Source of the DNA: Gammaproteobacteria bacterium
GTDB taxonomy: Bacteria; Pseudomonadota; Gammaproteobacteria; GCA-001735895
Assembly (NCBI GenBank): GCA_029288195.1
Contig: JARFPR010000229.1
Span: 1 to 22,369 of the forward strand
DNA: 22,369 nt
Direction: 5' to 3'
Shown here: positions 7,480 to 14,767 of the stretch, in pieces
Numbering within the stretch: position 1 is the stretch's first letter
Layout of the letters: each line of letters opens with the position of its first letter
The notes under the pieces: model-generated
Database searches by the model: none
Told to the model about the DNA's origin: nothing
The model's input: the letters and a program-made list of their open reading frames with translations, nothing else
Translations under genes and position numbers: made by a program

Positions 7480-8781
7480 ATGGGAAAAATTAATAAAATA
7501 TCGCTGCCGCTGTTAATCATGGTGGCACTGACAAGCCAGGCAGTCTGGGCTGGCTCGACCGAGCGCGCCATGGCCAAGCGAATACACGACCGGCTCACGG
7601 GTGTTACTGCAACCAATGCGGCGATCGACGATATGGAGCGCACTCTGGACTGCACTCTGCCAGCACTCCCCGGTTACCCCTGCGACCCAGGTGGAAAGAA
7701 TGCGGCACTGTACGCGATCGATACCGCAGTTAACCCGAACGCGCGCTCCTTCTACAACGTTACCTTGAAAAACTATGTCGCCCCCTGGACCAACGAAGAG
7801 CAGACCGTGTTCACGCCGCTAAACGACTACACCGCGACCGCAATCGGCCTAATCCGTGACGGACTGGATTTCCGCCGTATCCTGTATGACGATATCTTGT
7901 ATGTCGGCAACAACACCCCGGCTTACAGCAACTCCAATAACGATCATTACGAGGCACTGGAAGCGCTGAATCCAGCGACCACCGGCGATCTATCCAACCC
8001 GGCCATCTTGCAACAGACCACGCAGACATCGGTTCGGCCAGGCGTCCCGGCCGCTGGGATTATGACCAGCCGCGCCGGCGCCATGGCGTTTTACTACGCT
8101 GGCACTAACCGTGCGATGTTCCGCTTTACGCTGATGAATCACCTGTGCACCGATCTCGAGCCGCTCAAGGATGTCTCGCGCTCCTCCGGCAAGGTTCGCC
8201 GCGATGTATCGCGCAGCCCGGGCGGCGATAGTCGTCTCTACCTGAACGGTTGCGTCGGTTGCCACGCCGGCATGGACGGCATGGCGGGCGCTTTCGCCTA
8301 TTACGAATGGGACGATGCCGCAGGCCGTATGCTGTACCAGGACACTGGCAGCCCACTGTACGATCCCGGCACCGGCGTATCGCTCAAGCACAACATCAAC
8401 GCGAATAACTTCGAATACGGTCACATCACCACCGATGACAGCTGGATCAACTACTGGCGCAACGGCCCCAACTCGAAGCTCGGACTCCGACCCGCTGATG
8501 ACGGCCCGGGTGCTACTGGCTGGGGACCGCTGACAAACCCCGATTCGAAGGGCAATGAAACCGGTAACGGGGCGAGATCTCTCGGCATCGAATTGTCCAA
8601 TAGTAAAGCCTTCGCCCAGTGCCAGGTAGATAAAGCTTTCAAGTCGATCTGCCTGCGCGATCCTAATATTTTCGCCGGCGACCGCAGCGCGCGCGACGGA
8701 TTTGTTTCCAACTTTATTGGCAGCGGCTACAACATGCGCGAAGTCTTCACCGACGTTGCCGCATACTGCAAAGGGAGTTGA
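7480..8781 (+). CDS. secreted mono-haem c-type cytochrome-like protein
   Basis: This is a 433-aa exported protein with a signal peptide (residues 1-24, ending VWA). One haem c motif, CVGCH, is at 258-262. Just before it is a conserved-looking block (RAGAMAFYYAGTNRAMFRFT at 198-217, then RRDVSRSPGGDSRLY). The block around the haem (GGDSR, then CVGCHAGMDGMAGAFAYYEW) suggests a dedicated family of extracytoplasmic cytochromes reminiscent of the DUF1592/DUF1588-type proteins of other bacteria; I cannot name it with certainty. Several further Cys (58, 68, 223, 381, 391, 430) could form disulfides. A near-consensus Shine-Dalgarno AAGGGG (7468-7473) lies 6 nt from the ATG. It is the first gene of the plus-strand set and ends 2 nt before the next start. 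It probably receives haem through the Ccm system elsewhere in the genome and acts in the periplasm or outside the cell; substrate unknown. Confidence 0.82.
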   Translation: MGKINKISLPLLIMVALTSQAVWAGSTERAMAKRIHDRLTGVTATNAAIDDMERTLDCTLPALPGYPCDPGGKNAALYAIDTAVNPNARSFYNVTLKNYVAPWTNEEQTVFTPLNDYTATAIGLIRDGLDFRRILYDDILYVGNNTPAYSNSNNDHYEALEALNPATTGDLSNPAILQQTTQTSVRPGVPAAGIMTSRAGAMAFYYAGTNRAMFRFTLMNHLCTDLEPLKDVSRSSGKVRRDVSRSPGGDSRLYLNGCVGCHAGMDGMAGAFAYYEWDDAAGRMLYQDTGSPLYDPGTGVSLKHNINANNFEYGHITTDDSWINYWRNGPNSKLGLRPADDGPGATGWGPLTNPDSKGNETGNGARSLGIELSNSKAFAQCQVDKAFKSICLRDPNIFAGDRSARDGFVSNFIGSGYNMREVFTDVAAYCKGS

Positions 8782-8783
8782 AC

Positions 8784-11444
8784 ATGTTAAAAAATCGCCC
8801 TTTTACTAAACTCTTATCGGTACTTGCCTTTGCCGTAGTCCTGTCCGCTTGCGATAGCGGCGGCGTCGGCACCAGTTCTAATCCAGACCTGGGCACCGCC
8901 AATAACGGATTCGTCTACACTGGTGTGGCAGCACGCGACATCGCTGTCAGTAATTTCCAGTACTACCTGTGGCGGAACGTGACCGACATAACCCGCTGCG
9001 GCGGCTGTCACAACTCGGAAGCCAGTTCGCCTGTTACCCCGTTATTCTTCGATACCTCCAACGTTAACGTGGCTTACGATGCGACAGTAGCTAGAGATCC
9101 GTCTCTATTACCCGCGAATCTGCCGACAACGAATCCGTTAAACACGGCATTTGTCGACAAGCTCAACAATGGCCACTTTTGCTGGGAGACCAATCCCACG
9201 ATCTGTGCCACGCTCATAGCTGGCTGGATCGATGACTGGAAAAATGCAGCCAATGGCGGTGCTGTTGCGCGCCAGATCAACCTGATCGCTCCGGCCAATA
9301 TCAGGGACCCGGGCGACTCCAAGTCGTTTCCAGCCTCCGCGACCACTGTCGGCACCAACGGCACCAGTTTTGCGAATACCGTGTATCCGCTGGTGGAAGG
9401 CACGAATCCGGTAATTAACCTCAATAACTGCCAGAACTGCCACACCGAAGGACCGGGTTTGTCGCAAGCGCCGTTTTTTGCTCACATCGACGTTGATGTG
9501 GCCTACGAGGCCGCCAAGTCTAAAATGGACATAGATACGCCGGCTAACTCGCGACTGGCCTTGCGCCTGTTCGAGCAGCATAACTGCTGGAGTACCTGCG
9601 GCCCCGACGAAGCGTTGATGGTGCAGAGGATCACGGATTTTGCCAATGGCATTGCGGTTTCGGCGATCGACCCCACCCTGGTCACCAGTAAGGCACTGAC
9701 CCTCGGCGAAGGTATTATTGCCTCGGGTGGTAATCGCGCTGAATCCAATCAATTCGCCATCTGGGAATTCAAAACCGGCTCTGGCCTGACCGCGTACGAC
9801 ACCAGCGGTGTCGGCGCCTCGATCAACCTGTCGTTGATCGGCAGCGTCAACTGGGTTGGCGGCTATGGCCTCGAATTCACCGGCGGACGGGCACAGGCCG
9901 ATACTGTCAGCAGCGATAAAATTTATACCTATCTGCAGGATACCCGTGAATATGCCATCGAGGCCTGGGTTATCCCGGCCAACGTCACCCAGGAAGACGC
10001 CAATATCGTCAGTTATTCTGGTGGTGACCTCGCGCGCAATTTCACGCTGGGCCAGGATATGTACAGCTACGAATCATTCAACCGGGTTGACTCGGTTATC
10101 CCCGATGCGAACGGCGAACCCGTTATGTCCACCGGGGAAGACGACGAAGAGTTGGCGCAGGCCAGCCTGCAGCATGTCGTGATCAACTATGACCCCCTGG
10201 ATCGCCTTGGCAATGGTGCGCGCCGCAGCATTTACGTCAACGGCCAGCTGGTCAATAACCTGACTGATGACGCGACGGGATTAAGCATCGCAAACGTTTG
10301 GGACGATACCTTCGCCTTCATCCTCGGCAATGAAATTTCAGGTAACCGCCCTTGGATGGGACAGGTCAAGATGGTCGCGTTGCACAGCCAACCGTTGACC
10401 GAAGCGGATATTCTGCAGAACTTCGACCTCGGCGTCGGGCAGAAATTCCTGCTGCTATTCTATGTCGGCCATCATCTGGGTGAAACCGGTAATCCCAACA
10501 GCTTTATCATATTCGAGGTAGCCCAGTTCGACAGCTACAGTTACCTGTTCAACAAGCCCACGTTTGTCACCCTCGATGGCAGTGCTCCGAGCACAGACAT
10601 AAGCATCAAGGGTCTCCGTATCGGTATCAACGGCAAGGAAGCTCTCGCAGGCCAGTCTTTTTCAAACCTCGACACCAGCGTCGTCGCCGCCACCTACGAC
10701 CCGGCTACCGGCCAGGAGCTGTCCCCCAAGGGTACTATTATTGCACTCGAAAAAGGTCCCGATAGCGACGAGTTCTTCCTCACCTTCGAGGATTTCAACG
10801 GCTTCACCAAGGTCTTTAGCGACATCGTTCCGACGGTAGCTGGCGACCCGGGTGACCCGGCTAACCCGGTCGAGTCCGATATCGGCATGCGTACCTTCGA
10901 AGAAATCAACGCCACCATCGCCGAAATCACCGGCGTGCCGGTCACCAACGCGGCGGTCGATTCGGTTTACGACGACTATATCCAGCAGTTGCCGACTGGA
11001 GAGGCGATTGAAGCCTTCCTGCCCTCGCACCAGATGGCGATCGCGCAACTCGCGCTGACTTCCTGTAGCGAACTGGTTGACAACAACCCGGGCTATTTCG
11101 ACCTGGTCAACTTCAGCTTTGGCGATACCGCGCAAAACGCGTTTGTCACACAGGCGCAGCGCGATGCGATTATCAATCCGCTGTTGACCGCGGCGATGAA
11201 CGTCGATCAGGTTACGCCCGCAAATAATCTGAATACACAACCGGCGGAATCGGAAATCGCTGATTTACTGAGCGCACCAGGAGTGTTGTCACAAGACCTC
11301 GACCCCGCGCTGTCGGGCGATGCTTACAGCAGCCTGATTACAGAAATGCTCTCGGACGGCGTTAACACTACCGCTCGAACTGCTCAAATCGTTAAAGCTG
11401 TCTGCGCCGTCGCCACCGGTGGCGCGGTAATGCTCGTACAATAG
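8784..11444 (+). CDS. di-haem lipoprotein with LamG-type domain
   Basis: This is an 886-aa protein. The ATG at 8784 is chosen over the TTG at 8778 because the Shine-Dalgarno AGGGAG (8772-8777) sits 6 nt before it. Residues 1-22 are a lipoprotein signal with lipobox LSAC (Cys23). Two haem c motifs, CGGCH (72-76) and CQNCH (216-220), each begin a similar module (CxxCH, PxFF, VAY[DE]A, then a [FN]CW segment), so the N-terminal 300 residues look like a tandem duplication. Residues about 323-550 form a LamG/concanavalin-like beta-sandwich (AIWEF, YGLEFTGG, YAIEAWVIPAN, RSIYVNGQLV, FILGNE, MGQVKMVALHSQPLTEADI), often carbohydrate- or protein-binding. The C-terminal part (about 700-886) includes ITGVPVTNAAVD and LPTGEAIEAFLPSHQMAIAQ. 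It is probably lipid-anchored and faces the periplasm or exterior, working with the flanking mono-haem and Tat-exported proteins; reaction unknown. Confidence 0.85.
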   Translation: MLKNRPFTKLLSVLAFAVVLSACDSGGVGTSSNPDLGTANNGFVYTGVAARDIAVSNFQYYLWRNVTDITRCGGCHNSEASSPVTPLFFDTSNVNVAYDATVARDPSLLPANLPTTNPLNTAFVDKLNNGHFCWETNPTICATLIAGWIDDWKNAANGGAVARQINLIAPANIRDPGDSKSFPASATTVGTNGTSFANTVYPLVEGTNPVINLNNCQNCHTEGPGLSQAPFFAHIDVDVAYEAAKSKMDIDTPANSRLALRLFEQHNCWSTCGPDEALMVQRITDFANGIAVSAIDPTLVTSKALTLGEGIIASGGNRAESNQFAIWEFKTGSGLTAYDTSGVGASINLSLIGSVNWVGGYGLEFTGGRAQADTVSSDKIYTYLQDTREYAIEAWVIPANVTQEDANIVSYSGGDLARNFTLGQDMYSYESFNRVDSVIPDANGEPVMSTGEDDEELAQASLQHVVINYDPLDRLGNGARRSIYVNGQLVNNLTDDATGLSIANVWDDTFAFILGNEISGNRPWMGQVKMVALHSQPLTEADILQNFDLGVGQKFLLLFYVGHHLGETGNPNSFIIFEVAQFDSYSYLFNKPTFVTLDGSAPSTDISIKGLRIGINGKEALAGQSFSNLDTSVVAATYDPATGQELSPKGTIIALEKGPDSDEFFLTFEDFNGFTKVFSDIVPTVAGDPGDPANPVESDIGMRTFEEINATIAEITGVPVTNAAVDSVYDDYIQQLPTGEAIEAFLPSHQMAIAQLALTSCSELVDNNPGYFDLVNFSFGDTAQNAFVTQAQRDAIINPLLTAAMNVDQVTPANNLNTQPAESEIADLLSAPGVLSQDLDPALSGDAYSSLITEMLSDGVNTTARTAQIVKAVCAVATGGAVMLVQ

Positions 11445-11455
11445 GATTCAATATC

Positions 11456-13093
11456 ATGGCCAGATTTAAAAAGAACCAGTACGTACCACCCCAGGCACCG
11501 TTGTTGTATGAAGACCACGGACGTCCTGTCACCCGCCGGCAGTTTATCCGCCAGGGCCTGATGACCGGCTCGGCCAGCGTGCTTTCGGCCGGTGCCTTCA
11601 GTATGTTCGCGAATCCGAACCTGGCGCGTGCGGCGGTCGCACCCGACCTTGACGCCCTCGCCACCGATATCGGCTGCATCCTGGGCGGTGTCGGCGCCGG
11701 TCAAAGCGTACCCTTTATCAGCTTTGATCTTGCCGGAGGGGCTAATTTTGCCGGCTCCAACGTGCTGGTCGGGCAAGGTGGGGGCCAGATGGATCTGTTA
11801 TCCACGGCTGGTTACAGCAAACTCGGTCTACCCGGCGATATGCTACCCGGACAGGATGATACCGGGGTGACGCTGCTTAATGCTAGTAACGGCGACTTTA
11901 CCAATAGTGACTTGAACCTGATGTTCCACGCGGACAGCCCGATGCTTCTTGGCATTCTCGAAAAAGCCAGCGCTGCGATCGGCAACATCGATGGCGCCGT
12001 GATTCCGGCCCGCTCGGACAACGACACCGGTAACAATCCACATAATCCGCTCTACCCGCTGGCAATGGCTGGTGCGCGCGGCAGCGTGGTCGACCTGATC
12101 GGTTCACGCAGCAGCGTCTCGGGCGGCAATTCGATGGCACCGGCAATGTACATCGACCCCAATTTCCAACCCACCAAGGTAGACCGCCCCAGCGATGTCA
12201 CCGGACTGGTGGATGTCGGGGATCTAACTACGATACTGGGACCGGATGATGTCACCGCGGTGATGGAATCTATCACCCGGATAACCCACAAGAAACTCCA
12301 GCTGGGTACGATCGACACCGGACTGACCAACGACGACGTGGTCAAGGACCTGGTGCGCTGCGGCTACCTCAAGGCGTCCGACATCGCCGACCGCTTTGCC
12401 GGCGTCGAAGTCGATCCGACACTCGATATCAACATTGCTGGTCCGATCTTTTCGGCAGCCGAACTGGCCAACGATGGCGAGTTCAGAAAAACCGCTTCGG
12501 TCATGAAAATGGTCATGAACGGTTATGCTGCTGGTGGCTGTATCACCATGGGCGGATACGATTATCACACCGGCGATCGAATCGTCGGCGAAAACCGCGA
12601 TCTGCGGGCCGGGCGCTGCATCGGTGCATGTCTCGAATATGCGCGCCTGCTGGCGTCCCCGCTGATGATTTACGTGTTCAGCGATGGCTCCGTGGCGAGC
12701 AACGGCCGGCTCGACGATAGCGCAGCGCCAGGCGGCGGTACCGACGGCAACGGCAATGTCACGGTCGGCGGCGGCGGCAAAGGCGAATGGACCGGCGATA
12801 ATTCTTCGACCGCCTGTTCATTTTTCCTCGTGTTTGATCCGACAGCCGCACCTACGCTGGTCGGCACACGCCAGATCGGACGTATGACTGCAGGCGCTTC
12901 CGTGGTCACCTCGGCCACGCCCGCGGCGAATAACGTCAACCTGCTGGTCAACATGGTCATGCTTAACTACATGGCATTGAACGGACAGGTGTCGCCCGGA
13001 AACACAACCGCCTTCACCAATATATTCCCGAATCACGGCCTGGGTAACCAGGCAAACCTGAACAGCTTTATTTCATTTGGTTCTTTGGTATAA
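11456..13093 (+). CDS. Tat-exported protein, DUF1501-like
   Basis: This is a 545-aa protein with a twin-arginine signal: TRRQFIRQG (RR at 27-28), a hydrophobic stretch and a cleavage-like ARA near 58. Tat export implies folding, possibly with a cofactor, in the cytoplasm. The C-terminal half has GGYDYHTGDR, then an Arg/Gly-rich helix (GRCIGACLEYARLLASPL) and IYVFSDG. This order resembles DUF1501 proteins (GGWDTH, helix, vvfSEFGR) of the alkaline-phosphatase/sulfatase-like fold, but in a diverged form, so I treat it as a distant relative. DUF1501-type genes beside exported cytochrome genes are a common pairing in other bacteria, and here the gene starts 11 nt after the LamG di-haem gene. The Gly-rich loop around residues 423-445 (GGGTDGNG, GGGGKGEW) is low-complexity. 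No CxxCH is present. Function unknown. Confidence 0.75.
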   Translation: MARFKKNQYVPPQAPLLYEDHGRPVTRRQFIRQGLMTGSASVLSAGAFSMFANPNLARAAVAPDLDALATDIGCILGGVGAGQSVPFISFDLAGGANFAGSNVLVGQGGGQMDLLSTAGYSKLGLPGDMLPGQDDTGVTLLNASNGDFTNSDLNLMFHADSPMLLGILEKASAAIGNIDGAVIPARSDNDTGNNPHNPLYPLAMAGARGSVVDLIGSRSSVSGGNSMAPAMYIDPNFQPTKVDRPSDVTGLVDVGDLTTILGPDDVTAVMESITRITHKKLQLGTIDTGLTNDDVVKDLVRCGYLKASDIADRFAGVEVDPTLDINIAGPIFSAAELANDGEFRKTASVMKMVMNGYAAGGCITMGGYDYHTGDRIVGENRDLRAGRCIGACLEYARLLASPLMIYVFSDGSVASNGRLDDSAAPGGGTDGNGNVTVGGGGKGEWTGDNSSTACSFFLVFDPTAAPTLVGTRQIGRMTAGASVVTSATPAANNVNLLVNMVMLNYMALNGQVSPGNTTAFTNIFPNHGLGNQANLNSFISFGSLV

Positions 13094-13095
13094 GC

Positions 13096-13109
13096 TACCT
13101 GTTTAGGTA
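13096..13109 (+). promoter_or_regulatory. short hairpin overlapping the apbE ribosome-binding site
   Basis: TACCT (13096-13100), loop GTTT, AGGTA (13105-13109) is a perfect 5-bp stem placed between the Tat-protein stop codon and the apbE start. The 3' arm contains the AGG that serves as the Shine-Dalgarno for the ATG at 13116, so the hairpin could dampen apbE translation unless upstream ribosomes open it. Confidence 0.3.
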
Positions 13110-13115
13110 CGCCCC

Positions 13116-14138
13116 ATGTCGGATTATCTGGCAGGCAAATCTATTGGTTTGCCTAAGCGGGTTTTAGCCCCGTTCGTCTTCCTGGCTCTGCAGCTGTTCA
13201 GCCAGGCACCCGCGCTCGCGGACTGGCAACAACAGCAGCGCGACCTCATGGGCACCCGGATCTCGGTCGAGCTCTGGCATGAAGAAACCAACCTTGCGAA
13301 TGAATGCAGCGAGCGGGTTTTCGCCGAGATGAGGCGTATCGAGGCGCTGATGAGCTCGTATAAGGAAGATAGCGAGCTCACCTATATCAATAATAACGCT
13401 ACCACCCGCGCCGTTGAAATCAGCGATGAAATGATGCATCTCATCAGGAAATCGATCCATTTTTCGGAAATTTCACGGGGTGCATTCGATATCACCTATG
13501 CCAGCATCGGCTATGCCTACGACTATCGCAAACGTCAGCAGCCTGACGATGCATCTATCTCGGAGAAACTGCCAGCTATCGACTATCATCATATTATGAT
13601 TTCGGGCAATAAAGTTCAGTTTGGCAACGATTCGGTGCGTATCAATCTTGGCGGCATCGCCAAGGGCTACGCCGTGGACCGTGCAGTTGAGATCGTGCGC
13701 CAGTGTGGCATCTCCAAAGCCATGGTCAGCGCGGGTGGTGACAGCCGCATTATTGGAGATCGTGAAGGGCATCCCTGGGTCATCGGAATCCAGCACCCAC
13801 GCGATCCTGCCGGCATTGCACTGCGCCTGCCGCTCAGTGAAAGCGCGATTTCAACTTCCGGTGATTACGAACGTTTTTTCATCGAAAGCGGCAATCGCGT
13901 GCATCATATTATCAATCCCTCCACCGGGCGTTCGGCAACGGCAAGCTGGAGTGCTACCGTTATCGGCCCTGAAGCACTGGCAACTGACGCTTTATCTACT
14001 AGTATTTTTATTCTGGGCGCGATTGACGGTATAGCCATGATCGAGAGCCTGGAAGGTTTCGACGCTATCGTTATCGATAACGCCGGAAAGGTTCATTATT
14101 CATCTGGATTCGAAGACCCTGAAGCCAAACTACAGTAG
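13116..14138 (+). CDS. apbE: FAD:protein FMN transferase (ApbE)
   Basis: This is a 340-aa protein with an N-terminal signal peptide (residues 1-36, ending ALA), so it is exported. ApbE enzymes use FAD and Mg2+ to attach FMN covalently to Thr/Ser of periplasmic target proteins. The family motifs are intact: MGT (45-47), GAFDIT (122-127), INLGGIAKGYAVD (176-188), SAGGDSR (205-211), HHIINPSTGR (263-272) and the metal-binding TDALST (290-295, with Asp291 and Thr295 the expected ligands). Length is typical. It starts 22 nt after the Tat-exported protein gene and ends 20 nt before the next gene, bridging the cytochrome section and the TPR/ExbBD section. No canonical FMN_bind target protein is encoded in the window, so its substrate is outside it or of a non-standard type. 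The pairing with DUF4266/DUF3570/TlpA genes on the other strand is recurrent in proteobacteria. Confidence 0.95.
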   Translation: MSDYLAGKSIGLPKRVLAPFVFLALQLFSQAPALADWQQQQRDLMGTRISVELWHEETNLANECSERVFAEMRRIEALMSSYKEDSELTYINNNATTRAVEISDEMMHLIRKSIHFSEISRGAFDITYASIGYAYDYRKRQQPDDASISEKLPAIDYHHIMISGNKVQFGNDSVRINLGGIAKGYAVDRAVEIVRQCGISKAMVSAGGDSRIIGDREGHPWVIGIQHPRDPAGIALRLPLSESAISTSGDYERFFIESGNRVHHIINPSTGRSATASWSATVIGPEALATDALSTSIFILGAIDGIAMIESLEGFDAIVIDNAGKVHYSSGFEDPEAKLQ

Positions 14139-14158
14139 TCCATTAAATCAGCAGACCT

Positions 14159-14767
14159 ATGAAAACACTCAGCCTTACTGCCATCCTTCTTGTATACCTC
14201 GCCTTCCCTGTTTCGGCACAGGATTCTTCCTCGGAACTGATCGAGGGCGAAATCGAGATTCCGCAACAGAATGAAGCTACCGAAGTTGATGCCGACTCAC
14301 TTGATGAAGACCTGTCCGGGGAAACATCGCTCGATACCGATATCGAATCCCTGAAAAAGGAAGTGCTGTCGTTAAACCGCGACCTGTTCATTCTCGAGGA
14401 AGACCTGCTGTTTCCATCGAACACCCAGTTCAGCGTTTTCCTGTCGATGAATGCCGGCGCCCTGTTCAGTCTCGATTCCATTCAGCTGAAAATTGATGAC
14501 AAGAACATTGCCAACCACCTGTACACCGAGCGTGAACTGGCTGCGCTCAAGCGTGGTGGCGTACAGCGCCTGTATATTGGCAACCTGCCTTCGGGTGAGC
14601 ACGAGATCATCATAATATTCACCGGGGTCGGACCCAAAGGCCGAGACTACCGTCTCGGTGAAACAGTAGTGATAGAAAAAACCACCGAACCGCAATTTGT
14701 GGAGTTCATGATTGCCGATGACACCGGTAAAGAACAGCCCCAGTTTGATGTGCGTGTTTGGGAATAA
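14159..14767 (+). CDS. secreted coiled-coil and beta-domain protein of the Glt-like cluster
   Basis: This is a 202-aa protein with a signal peptide (residues 1-20, ending VSA), an acidic stretch (about 25-60) and a predicted short coiled coil (IESLKKEVLSLNRDLFILEE, about 62-81). A beta-rich domain (about 93-200) follows, with segments FSVFLSMNAGALFSLDSIQL and RLYIGNLPSGEHEIIIIFTG. I do not recognise a named family; in similar gene clusters a protein of this size and layout sits directly before the TPR genes. It is probably periplasmic and binds a partner through its coiled coil. It follows apbE by 20 nt and the next gene begins inside its 3' end, so it is part of the same transcript. No enzyme motif and no cysteine are visible, which argues against a redox role. 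Confidence 0.72.
   Translation: MKTLSLTAILLVYLAFPVSAQDSSSELIEGEIEIPQQNEATEVDADSLDEDLSGETSLDTDIESLKKEVLSLNRDLFILEEDLLFPSNTQFSVFLSMNAGALFSLDSIQLKIDDKNIANHLYTERELAALKRGGVQRLYIGNLPSGEHEIIIIFTGVGPKGRDYRLGETVVIEKTTEPQFVEFMIADDTGKEQPQFDVRVWE

Noticed and set aside
9138..9752. 204-codon minus-strand frame opposite the LamG di-haem gene
   Set aside because: It overlaps the haem-module coding region of the plus strand and has no plausible ribosome-binding site or domain.
10662..11240. 192-codon minus-strand frame
   Set aside because: It is antisense to the C-terminal part of the LamG lipoprotein, with repetitive Val/Arg/Asp composition typical of a reverse-frame artefact.
12601..12660. CIGAC in the Tat-exported protein as a haem site
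   Set aside because: The spacing is CxxxC and no His follows, so it is not a c-type haem motif.
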